Origin: CBDFLD01 sp965249005
GTDB lineage: Bacteria; Acidobacteriota; UBA6911
Reading direction: 5' to 3'
Length of the DNA: 64,000 nucleotides
Assembly: GCA_965249005.1 (NCBI GenBank)
Contig: CBDFLD010000023.1
Span: forward strand, 930,001-994,000
Shown piece after piece: positions 54,015-62,853 of the stretch (the first letter of the stretch is position 1; each line of letters opens with the position of its first letter). Both the position numbers and the translations under genes were made by a program. The notes under the pieces are model-generated. The model saw nothing but the letters and a program-made list of their open reading frames with translations. It was not told the DNA's origin and ran no database searches.

Positions 54015-54035
54015 GCCGCTCACTCCGTGAGCGGC
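54011..54035. repeat. Dispersed hairpin repeat, copy 2
   Basis: GTAG, then GCCGCTCAC (54015-54023), loop TCC, then GTGAGCGGC (54027-54035), a perfect nine-base stem. It starts within the cupin stop codon. Compared with the copy at 10447-10471 only one stem pair differs, and it differs on both arms (C-G to T-A), so pairing is kept. Confidence 0.7.
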
Positions 54036-54040
54036 ACTCT

Positions 54041-54072
54041 AAGTAAGAAAGGGGACGTCCCCTTTTTTACTT
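54041..54072. terminator. 32-base near-perfect palindrome, likely bidirectional terminator
   Basis: AAGTAAGAAAGGGGAC (54041-54056) is followed at once by GTCCCCTTTTTTACTT (54057-54072), its reverse complement except for one position that could form a G-U pair. It has a GC core with A and T tails on each side, as expected for a terminator that works in both directions between the cupin gene and the convergent hydrolase remnant. Confidence 0.65.
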
Positions 54073-54736
54073 ATCCCGTCGGTGAGACAGAAACCAGTTG
54101 TACAAGTCCCAACCTTCATAGACCCGTGTCCATACATTGTGGGCAAGATCTTCATGCACGGTGAAGCGCACGTGGGGATGACCCGCGGCCTCGAGAGCTT
54201 TGACGGTCTGCAAGACCCATTCCGGGCGGACCAGGGTGTCGCGGCCCCCTTGAAAGACCCACAACGGAAGCTGTGACTCCGCGAGGTGTCGCACCCGTTC
54301 AGGATCTCCCGCGCCGCACAGAGGGGCGGCGGCGGGCCGTTTTCGGATCGGCGGGAGACAACGACGGTCTGGGCTGGTTGATCGAGCTGCGCTAGCTGGG
54401 GATACAGAATAACAAAGGGCAGGTCTCTCGTTTGAATCCATGCCTCGTACAGCGGGCCGATGTTCAAAACTCTGTCGAGATCCTCTTTTCCATTGCCACT
54501 GAGCAGCCCCCGGTGGAGGAAAAGAATCACCGGCCACGTCCGGCCGGGCTCCGTAAAGTACCGGCGGGCAAGTAGAGAAAGTAATCTCGCTCTTTTCCAG
54601 TCTTGGCACTGTCATAGCTCTTGCGCAACAGCTGTGCTTGACTCCGGCCATCCACACTCCAGCCGCGCGCGCTGCCCGCAAGCCCGTTGGTGCAGACCAA
54701 TGACAGGAGGCAAATCAGAGATCCCAGAGTTTTCAT
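54067..54736 (-). pseudogene. Broken and internally deleted exported alpha/beta-hydrolase
   Basis: An intact start exists: ATG at 54736 with AAGGGAG upstream and a signal peptide (MKTLGSLICLLSLVCTNGLA), then QLLRKSYDSAKTGKERDYFL. The sense then moves to a second frame near 54540 (ILFLHRGLLSGNGKEDLDRV, FVILYPQLAQ). It moves to a third near 54330 (ESQLPLWVFQGGRDTLVRPE, HEDLAHNVWTRVYEGWDLY). The three pieces are in correct order for an esterase/dienelactone-hydrolase. The stretch that should hold the nucleophile elbow GxSxG, roughly a hundred residues between the second and third pieces, is absent. The catalytic Asp and His regions remain. This is a decayed gene, not merely a sequencing slip. 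Confidence 0.8.
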
Positions 54737-54806
54737 GTAGGCTCCCTTCGGCGTTATACTTGCTCTTTTGAATTCTTCTCGATTGCAGTGTAAAATCGCA
54801 AGAAAA

Positions 54807-57573
54807 ATGAGACACGTCAGCGCTCTGGTTGCACTGGCGGCCCTTTTGTTTATTGCGGGACGCCACCACGATCCCCACGGGTTGCCCGAAACCGCAGTGA
54901 CGACGCAACCCTGGCCGCTCCATCGCGACGGCCAGAAGGAGCACGTCACCTATCGTGTTCTGCTGGGTTCACCGCACCTGGTAAAGGGCAGTCATCAGGT
55001 ACGAGTCTCGGCTCCTGCCACTGCCGAGCTGAGAACTCGTCCGTGGATGGGAGCTCAGCTCGACGACTCTGATTCGGACACGCCGGTCTGGAACGTCGAC
55101 GTCCCGGAACTGGCACCCTACCCTGTTTACATGACCGAGGAGCCTCTGCAGCCCGTGCCTGGAGTGATGGTAGACCTTGCGGCTCGGTACCGGGGCCCGG
55201 TGGAGGTGGATGTTTCCGGACGACGGTTTGTCTTCGATCCCACGGAGGTCGAGCTCGGTCGCCCCAAAGACTTCGCGGATGGTTTTCTCCGGGTCGAGAA
55301 GGTCCCGGACACTGCTACCGTGGCACGGACCACGCACGACGAAGATTACCCGTCACTCTGTGCGGCGAAGGACGGTTCACTTTGGCTCGCGTGGATCGAA
55401 TTCGACGGCCGGGCGGATGTATTGAGGGTGTCGCGATGGAAAGAAGATAGCCGGACCGATTTTGATCCCATCGCCGGACCGGGAGATCTTTACCGGGCTG
55501 CGATTGCCGAGCACGACGGACGGATCTGGGTCGTTTGGCCGCAGCAACAGAGTGGGAACTGGGATCTCCATGCGCGTTCTCATTCCGCCGAGGGCTGGTC
55601 TGCGGAAGTTCGCCTGACCGAGAGCCCTTACCCGGATTGGCATCCACGCCTTCGGAGCGGAGCAGGACGGCTCTGGCTGGCCTGGCAGGGAGGCCGCAGG
55701 ACTCGCGAAAGAGTGAATTCCGAAATCTGGCTGCGCTTTTTCCAAAACGGGGCGTGGGCGGACCCTGTCAACGTCAGCAACCACCCGGGCAATGATTGGG
55801 AACCAGCATTGGTAACGGGTGATGGAAAGGCATTTGTCGCCTGGGATTCTTATCGCAACGGCAACTATGACATTTTTCTGGCTGAAAGCCCTGGAAACGA
55901 TGGCAAGGAGGTTTCCCTACGCCCTATCGTCGACGGTCCGAATCTGCAGATCCGTGCCGACCTGGTGCGGGATGTACAGGGCCGGATCTGGTGCAGCTGG
56001 GAGGAGGCCGATCCCGACTGGGGAAAAGATTCGGTTGCATTCGATCGTGGACTACACCGCGAGCGGCGCGTGGGCGTGCGCTGTGTGGAAGGAGATCAGA
56101 TACGGAACGGTCCCCACCCGCTTTGGGCGAAACCGTTGCCGCACATCGGCGAGCAAACCGAGATGGCTCGGCTGGCTCTCGATTCCAGCGGCCGGTTGTG
56201 GCTTTTCTTCCGTATCAATTTTCTGAATCAAATCTGGCAGCAAGCCCGTTGTCTTCGATACCAGCTTCGGGCGGCAATCCGCCCCGCTGTCGGTGGTAAC
56301 GGACAGAAGCGGCGATCTCGCGGTGAGCTGGGTGTCCGACACCCGGAGCTTGCCGACCCCTTTGAACCTCAACGATGTGTTTCAAGCTCTACACAACGAT
56401 ATCCACTTGACCCGCATCGCGGCCGGGACAAGCGACGATCCAGCCATGGCCGGATCTGTGGTCGAGACGGATTCCGCTCGCGCTTCCGGCAGCAGGTCTG
56501 CGCGCTGGCAACGTTCTTGGTCCGATTACGTTTTGAAAACGAAAGGCCGCTCCTATCGTCTCCTGTGGGGTGAGCTGCACCGGCATACCGACATCAATCA
56601 TCACGGGCGGCCGGACGGATCGCTCGAGGATGCCTATCGCTATGCCATGGATGCGGCCCAGATGGACTTTTTTGCCACTGCCGACCATATGCCAGGGGAG
56701 CCCCGTCTATCCGGGGTCAACGGCATGACCTGGTGGCGATCACAGAAGTATGCCGATCTTCATCGTCTCGACCGGACCTTCGAGCCACTCTACGGGTATG
56801 AGCGGTCGCGACGGTTTCCCGGTGGTCCCAAGAACCTGGTTTTTGCAACGCGAGGCGGACCGTTGTTCAAGGGGACGAACGACAATAATGTCCCGAACGA
56901 TCTCTGGGCCATGCTGGACCGCGCTCCCTTTTCCGGCGTCGTGATCCCGCACCAACTGACAGGTCCGGCCCTGAGCTGGAGCTACCACAACCCCCGCTAC
57001 GAGCCGGTTATGGAAATCTACCAGGGCCGCCGTCAATCGTATGAGTACGACGGCGCGCCGCAGCCTCCCGGCGTGAGCCAGATCTGGGGAAAACGAGAAG
57101 GATCGTGGGCGTGGGACGCTCTCGCGCAGGGTGCTCGACTCGGATTCATCGCGAGCTCCGATCACAGTTCGACCCACATGTCCTACGCGGCGGTTTACGC
57201 GGAAGAGTTCTCCCGGCAATCGATCGTGGATGCCATGAAATCTCGTCGCACGTACGCTGCATCGGACAACATCGTGCTCGACTTTCGCCTGGAGCTGCCG
57301 GAGGGGGAGTTGCTGATGGGCGAAGCGGGTGTGGCAAAATCTCTTCCTCGGATTCGAGTGCGGGCCATTGGTACGGCACCGATCCGGACCATCGAAGTGA
57401 TCCGCGACAATCAGTTCGTATACTCGAGTCATCCCGACGAGAGGGAGACCGAGTTTACCTATACTCCCACGGGGCCGCTGGAGCGGACGAGCTACTACTA
57501 TGTCCGGCTGATTCAAAGCGATGGGCACATGGCATGGTCGTCTCCCGTGTGGCTGGAGCCAAGTAAGCGATGA
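54807..57573 (+). pseudogene. DUF3604-family metallohydrolase with N-terminal propeller, one frameshift
   Basis: Two frames form one exported protein of about 920 residues. The first begins at the ATG at 54807 (MRHVSALVALAALLFIAGRH) and carries a beta-rich region with repeated YPSLCAAKDGSLWLAWIEF-like units (DGRIWVVWPQQ, GRLWLAWQGG, GRIWCSWEEA). Near 56235 the sense passes to the next frame (SGSKPVVFDTSFGRQSAPLS), which the first frame cannot supply. That part holds the DUF3604 domain: GELHRHTDINHHGRPDG, FATADHMPG, PHQLTGPALSW, ASSDHSSTHMSYAA and the C-terminal MAWSSPVWLEP. All metal motifs lie in the second frame. It overlaps the DUF6807 gene by four bases. A paralogue lies at 22119-24191. 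Confidence 0.8.
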
Positions 57574-58511
57574 AGAAGATGAAGAACCTGTCGCTGTGTT
57601 GTTTTGTTTTGCTGTCGGGGTTCTTGTCGACCAGCCATGCCGGGGACGTACGCGTAAGGCTGCAAAAAGACGAGCACAAGATCTCCGTGTGGATCGGGGA
57701 TGAGCGGTTCGCCGAATATCGTACCGGGCCGGATCTCCGCAAGCCCTTCCTGCTCCCGGTCCGCTCCGAAGGGGGCGTCATCATCACGCGTTCGCTATGG
57801 CAGCCCGGAGAGGAGAAGCAGGATCATCTGCACCACAAGGGTGTCTGGGTGGCCGTGGACGAGGTCAATGGCCTGAGGTTCTGGAACGAGCAGGCAAGGA
57901 TCAAGACGATCTCGATCGAGATCCTGGAGCATGAAGGGAACCCAGCGCGGATGCGCGTGGTGAATCATTGGCTTGGGGAATCGAAAGCGAATGAACCAGT
58001 CCTGGAAGAGGCAACCGAGATCCGTTTCTATGCCAATCGGCTCCTGGCATATGACATTCGTTTCAGCCCGGCTGCGGGCACGGTGACCTTCAACGATACC
58101 AAGGAAGGATTGTTCGGCATCCGGTTGGCTGACACGATGCGTGAAAAGGAAGGCGGGGCTTTTAGCAACGTCGTGAGCGCGAATGGCTGCAATGGTTCTG
58201 CCGATTGCTGGGGGAAGCCGTCCAACTGGATCGATTACCACGGGCCGGTGGGAGGCGGAATCCATGGCGCTGCCATCTTCGATCATCCAGAAAACTTCAG
58301 GCCTTCGAGATACCATGTACGAGACTACGGGCTGTTCTCTATCAATCCTTTTGGCGAAAAGGCCTACACCCGTGGTGAAAACGCTCCCCAGCCTTTCGTT
58401 CTACAACCAGGCGAGACGCTTCGGCTCCGTTTTGGTCTTTACATTCATTCCGGGAATACCGTCTCGGCCAAGGTCGCCGAAGTCTATGACTTCTGGCTCC
58501 AGAATCCCTAA
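57570..58511 (+). CDS. Exported DUF6807/PmoA-family protein
   Basis: A 313-residue secreted beta-sandwich protein. The ATG at 57570 overlaps the preceding stop (ATGA). A signal peptide (MKKMKNLSLCCFVLLSGFLS) is followed by family blocks DHLHHKGVWVAVDEVNG (about residues 85-101), WIDYHGPVGGG and GAAIFDHPENFRPS. The conserved His/Glu set resembles carbohydrate-mutarotase-like folds, and related genes sit with Gfo/Idh/MocA and sugar-use genes in other bacteria. The exact activity is undefined. It is the second gene of the exported-hydrolase operon. Confidence 0.85.
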   Translation: MKKMKNLSLCCFVLLSGFLSTSHAGDVRVRLQKDEHKISVWIGDERFAEYRTGPDLRKPFLLPVRSEGGVIITRSLWQPGEEKQDHLHHKGVWVAVDEVNGLRFWNEQARIKTISIEILEHEGNPARMRVVNHWLGESKANEPVLEEATEIRFYANRLLAYDIRFSPAAGTVTFNDTKEGLFGIRLADTMREKEGGAFSNVVSANGCNGSADCWGKPSNWIDYHGPVGGGIHGAAIFDHPENFRPSRYHVRDYGLFSINPFGEKAYTRGENAPQPFVLQPGETLRLRFGLYIHSGNTVSAKVAEVYDFWLQNP

Positions 58512-58531
58512 TTCGCAAGTACGGAGAGACC

Positions 58532-60052
58532 ATGAAATCCACCGCGACGCCGTGTTGTGTGCTTTCGATTTTGATCGTATGCGTCGTCGGGCCAGTCGAT
58601 CAGGGTTGGCCCCAGTCCCCACCCCCGAACCCGATTTCAACCTATGACGTTGTCCTTGTGGGCGGCCGCGTGATGGATCCGGAAACAGGAGCCGATTCGG
58701 TGCGCAACGTGGCGGTTCTTGGCGGACGGATCGCCGAAATCTCGAGCGAGCCGTTGCGGGGAAAGCTCACTGTGGATGTCGGCGGCCTGGTTGTGGCGCC
58801 CGGCTTCATCGATCTACACGCGCACGGCCAGACCAACCGGGCCAATGAGTTCCAGGCTCACGATGGGGTCACGACTGCGTTGGAACTCGAATCGGGAGTG
58901 CCGTTCTTGCACCGTTGGGTGGAGGCTCGCCGCGGCCAGGCGCTGATCAACTATGGGGCTTCGGTGTCGCACAGCAGTGTTCGTTGGATGGTGATGGAAA
59001 AATACAATGACCAGGCTCAGAAGATCGGGGCCGACAGAAGGAACCTGGGTACCGGTGAGATGGCGGAGGTGATGCGATCGGTACAGGGCGCCCGTTACGA
59101 GACAGTGGCAGCGACGGAGTTTGCGTCGATGAAGGAAAAACTCTCGATCGGACTGGGCGAGGGAGGGCTCGGAATTGGTGTCCCGGTCGGATATTACCCC
59201 GGAGCATCGCACGAAGAGATTTTTCGCGTATACGAGTTCGCGGCCGAAACGATGGCTTTGGTCTTCACGCACGTGCGTGCTCCCACCATCGCGGCGATTC
59301 AGGAAGCGATCGCGAATGCGGCCGTTACCGGGGCGCCCCTTCACATCGTTCACGTAAACAGTATGAGTCTGGGCCGCATCGGCGTCGCTCTGGATATGAT
59401 CGCATCCGCGCAAGCGCGCGGCCTTGATATCACGACGGAGCTTTACCCCTACACCGCCGGCTCTACCAGTATCCAGTCCACGATTTTCGACAAGGGGTGG
59501 CAGAAGATCTGGGGTATCTCGTACCGAGATATCCAGTGGGTGAAGACCAGCGAGAGACTTACCAAGGCGACCTTTGAGAAGTACCGCCGACAAGGGGGAA
59601 CCATCATCATGCACATGATGAAACCCGAGTGGATCGATCTTGGCATCGGCACCCCCTTTACAATTATTGCCTCCGATGGGATGCCATACGCTCCAGGTGC
59701 CCACCCGCGTTCAGCCGGAACCTTCTCGCGCGTCCTGGGACGTTACGTGCGCGAGCGGAAGGTATTGACTATCATGGACGCGCTTCGCAAGATGACGCTG
59801 CTGCCTGCCCGGAGGCTAGAAGACATTGCCCCGTCGATGCGACTCAAGGGCCGTTTGCAGGTTGGCTGTGATGCCGACATCACCGTCTTCGACCCCGATC
59901 GCGTGCTGGACACCGCAACCTTCGAGGACGATCTCTCATTCTCGGTCGGGGTGGAACATGTCCTTGTCAACGGCACCTTTGTGGTTCGGGACGGAGAGAC
60001 GGTTCAACACGTTTTTCCCGGCCGTGCTGTCCTCGGTCGATATCGGAGATAG
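58532..60052 (+). CDS. Exported D-aminoacylase/dihydroorotase-like amidohydrolase
   Basis: A 506-residue amidohydrolase. Signal peptide at residues 1-28. The N-terminal composite-domain strands DVVLVGGRVMDPETG (about 39-53) lead to the metal motif GFIDLHAHGQT (about 90-100). LVFTHVRAPT, HIVHVNSM, TTELYPYTAGST and IIASDGMPYAPGAHPRSAG (about 374-392, the catalytic Asp) match the D-aminoacylase subfamily, and LQVGCDADITVFDP is the closing strand. It should hydrolyse an N-acyl or cyclic amide. It lies 20 bases after the DUF6807 gene and three before the sulfatase. Confidence 0.9.
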   Translation: MKSTATPCCVLSILIVCVVGPVDQGWPQSPPPNPISTYDVVLVGGRVMDPETGADSVRNVAVLGGRIAEISSEPLRGKLTVDVGGLVVAPGFIDLHAHGQTNRANEFQAHDGVTTALELESGVPFLHRWVEARRGQALINYGASVSHSSVRWMVMEKYNDQAQKIGADRRNLGTGEMAEVMRSVQGARYETVAATEFASMKEKLSIGLGEGGLGIGVPVGYYPGASHEEIFRVYEFAAETMALVFTHVRAPTIAAIQEAIANAAVTGAPLHIVHVNSMSLGRIGVALDMIASAQARGLDITTELYPYTAGSTSIQSTIFDKGWQKIWGISYRDIQWVKTSERLTKATFEKYRRQGGTIIMHMMKPEWIDLGIGTPFTIIASDGMPYAPGAHPRSAGTFSRVLGRYVRERKVLTIMDALRKMTLLPARRLEDIAPSMRLKGRLQVGCDADITVFDPDRVLDTATFEDDLSFSVGVEHVLVNGTFVVRDGETVQHVFPGRAVLGRYRR

Positions 60053-60055
60053 TCC

Positions 60056-61391
60056 ATGAAAAAGGGATCCCTAGCGGGCGTGGTCGTACTTTTGCTATTT
60101 GTTTTTGCCGGCTTTGCGTCAGCCAACCCGCCCAACGTGGTGATGATCATCTCGGACGATCAGGCGTGGACCGATTTCGGCTTCATGGGCCACGAAGCAA
60201 TCCAAACTCCGCATCTCGATCGGCTGGCTTCCGAAAGCGCGCTTTTTACTCACGGGTACGTTCCGAGTAGTTTGTGCCGGCCAAGTTTGGCGACGATGAT
60301 CACTGGGTTGTACCCCCATCAGCACGGGATCACGGGAAATGACCCGGCCCTACCCCCCGGGACCTCGATCTGGAGTGCGCGTCGAGATCCAAAATTCCTG
60401 GAGCTTTGCGAACTCGTGATCTCGCGCATCGAGTCGGTCCCGACGCTCCCGCGTCTCCTGGCAACGAAAGACTACCTCAGCCTGCAAACGGGCAAGTGGT
60501 GGGAAGGGAACTACAGTCGCGGCGGGTTCACGGAAGGGATGACGCACGGCGATCCCGATCGGCAGGGCCGGCACGGAGACGAGGGTCTCGGCATAGGACG
60601 CAGCGGAATGAAACGCATCTTCGACTTTATCGATGAGGCCGGAGGGCCGACCCTTTTTTCTCTGGTATGCGCCCTTTTTGCCTCACACGCCTCACAATCC
60701 GCCCGAGCGCCTTCTGTCAAAGTACCGCAGGGCGAATCGTCCCATAGAACTGGCTCGCTACTACGCCATGTGCGAGTGGTTCGACGAAACCTGTGGCCAG
60801 CTCATGGAGTTTCTCGATCAAAGGCGGCTGGACAGCAACACGATGATCGTTTTTGTCACCGACAACGGATGGATCCAACGAACCCCGCAAACGAAGGTGC
60901 CGCAGGGGTGGCCCTTTCACTTTGCCCCGAGGTCGAAGCGCTCACCAAACCAGGGAGGGGTGCGCACGCCGATCATGGTGCGCTGGCCAGGGAAAATAAA
61001 GGTGGGTTCCTATCAAACGGTCGTGTCCAGTATCGATCTGGTGCCGACGATTCTAGATGCAGCCGGGGTCGAAGTCCCCGACGGGTTGCCGGGGATCAAT
61101 CTGATCGAGGTGGCGGGAAACGACGGAGCCAGCCAGCGCAAGGCGATTTTTGGCGAGATCTTTGCCCACGATATCGCCGACGTTCGCAGGCCGACCATGA
61201 GTCTGGAGTATCGTTGGTGTGTCCACAACGAGTGGAAAACAATCCTGCCGGCGGATCCCAAGGCCATATCCGAGCTTTACGACCTGAGCAAGGATCCACA
61301 TGAGAAAGACAACCTCTGGAGCAAAGAAGAGGGCATTGCGGCACGGCTGAAGCAGTCCGTTGATGAGTGGTGGTCTCCGTCCGCACGCTGA
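60056..61391 (+). pseudogene. Exported sulfatase split by one frameshift, with CRPSL motif
   Basis: The first frame starts at the ATG at 60056, three bases after the amidohydrolase, with a signal peptide (MKKGSLAGVVVLLLFVFAGF). It holds MIISDDQAWTDFGFMG, the active-site region SLCRPSLATMITGLYPHQHG and KRIFDFIDEA. Near 60645 the sense moves to another frame (EGRPFFLWYAPFLPHTPHNP), which supplies FVTDNGW, GGVRTPIMVRWPG, SIDLVPTILDAAG and the usual C-terminus, ending at 61391. One inserted base or two lost bases explain it. The formylglycine motif reads C-R-P-S-L rather than C-x-P-S-R. If the frame were restored, the length, about 440 residues, would be normal. Confidence 0.8.
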
Positions 61392-61414
61392 AGCGTATAC
61401 TGGAGGAAGGGAAC

Positions 61415-62785
61415 GTGAATCGAGTCTGCCTCGTCGCTGCTGCGATGCTGATGCTCTCCTGCGACACGCCTCAACCTGAGCCCGCATCCGATCAAAATCT
61501 GATCGAAAACCCGATTCCGGGAACTCGTGAATATGAATGGCACAAATTTGAGCACCCGGACAATTTCATTGCCGATCACGACTCCGGCGACTCGCCGGGT
61601 CCGACTGGAACCCGCTGGGAGCCTTTTTATCAGTCGTTGATGCAAACGAACGAGACGGCCCTGGCCGGTGGGCTTCCCTCTCACTCCGCGGTGCTCTCCG
61701 CCATCGATGCCGACGCCTCCCAGAGCAATCTGCTGACACAGCAACACAAAAACTATGTGTTCTTCGTCAAGCACCGCTCCGAAACCGAGCGGCCTGCGGA
61801 GGGTAGCGAAGCCCTGCGCAGACTCTTCGACTTGCTCGTCGATCGGCAGTTTCGAGGCGAGTGGGAGACCACAAAAGACCAGGGACTTCCGTTTGCAGAC
61901 GCCACGGATCTGACCATCCTCCGTGACGTGCCCTACGGGTCCGATGCCCCCGAGTACCAGACCCTGGATGTCTATCTGGTGGAGTCCGAACGGCCCACTC
62001 CGGTCATGATCGAGTTTCACGGAGGAGGCTGGCGCAGGGGAAACAAGAATCAGCTTCATACCTACAAGGGAAATTTCGTGCGCCGGATGCTGGACGCGGG
62101 AATTTCTTTGGTGGCGGTCGACTATCGCTTGACGCCCGACTATCGATTTCCGGACCAAATGCGAGACGCGACCCGGGCCGTCCAGTTCGTCCGGTACAAG
62201 GCCGGAGAATGGAACCTTGACTCGAGCAGAGTGGCGGCCATGGGCGGCTCGGCAGGCGGCCACCTGACTACGTGGGTTGCGCTGAACGACGATCAAGCGG
62301 ATCCCGGCAGCGCGGATCCGGTCGCGCGCCAATCTTCGCGGCTAACTTGTTTTCTCACCCGCTGGGCCCCTATCGACCTGACCCGGGTCAATCCCTTGTT
62401 ATTGATAAAAAAATATGGAACTCGTGGCACAGACTACGCCGATGCCTTCTGCGGGGCGGTCGGGGCTCATTACGAAGACTATAATCTTCCCCAGGTGCAG
62501 GAGCGCGTGCGTGCCGCCTCTCCCCTGTTTCAACTCTCTCGGGATGATCCTCCCGGGTTTCTCATGTATGGCGGCACTCCGAAGGATTTCGATCTCGGAA
62601 ACCACCCGCCGGTTCCGGAGGTCATTCACGACACCCATTCTTTTTGGTACGGGGTAATTCTGAGCGATGCCATGAAGGCTCTCGAACTCGATCACGTCCC
62701 GCACATCGGGGCGACGGTTTCGCAAGATCACGAAACGGATGTGACGGCGATTCTCGCCTTCCTGGAGAAGTACCTGAAGTCGTGA
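61415..62785 (+). CDS. Alpha/beta-hydrolase lipoprotein (BD-FAE/carboxylesterase-like)
   Basis: A 456-residue enzyme. The GTG at 61415 is preceded by GGAGGAAGGG; an ATG at 61367 would remove the lipoprotein signal from the N-terminus. The signal MNRVCLVAAAMLMLSC gives a lipobox with Cys16. The fold shows EFHGGGWRRGN (oxyanion), VDYRLTPDYRFPDQ, MGGSAGGHL (nucleophile Ser, about residue 280) and a late catalytic His (SQDHETDV). It is probably a membrane-anchored esterase. It is the last gene of the exported-hydrolase run, 23 bases after the broken sulfatase, and is convergent with the propeller gene. Confidence 0.87.
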   Translation: MNRVCLVAAAMLMLSCDTPQPEPASDQNLIENPIPGTREYEWHKFEHPDNFIADHDSGDSPGPTGTRWEPFYQSLMQTNETALAGGLPSHSAVLSAIDADASQSNLLTQQHKNYVFFVKHRSETERPAEGSEALRRLFDLLVDRQFRGEWETTKDQGLPFADATDLTILRDVPYGSDAPEYQTLDVYLVESERPTPVMIEFHGGGWRRGNKNQLHTYKGNFVRRMLDAGISLVAVDYRLTPDYRFPDQMRDATRAVQFVRYKAGEWNLDSSRVAAMGGSAGGHLTTWVALNDDQADPGSADPVARQSSRLTCFLTRWAPIDLTRVNPLLLIKKYGTRGTDYADAFCGAVGAHYEDYNLPQVQERVRAASPLFQLSRDDPPGFLMYGGTPKDFDLGNHPPVPEVIHDTHSFWYGVILSDAMKALELDHVPHIGATVSQDHETDVTAILAFLEKYLKS

Positions 62786-62853
62786 AGAGCGTGTCGTGTT
62801 GCCGGGAGGCGATATCTAACGAACCGTAGGATCGTTCGTTCCCCTTCTGCCGC

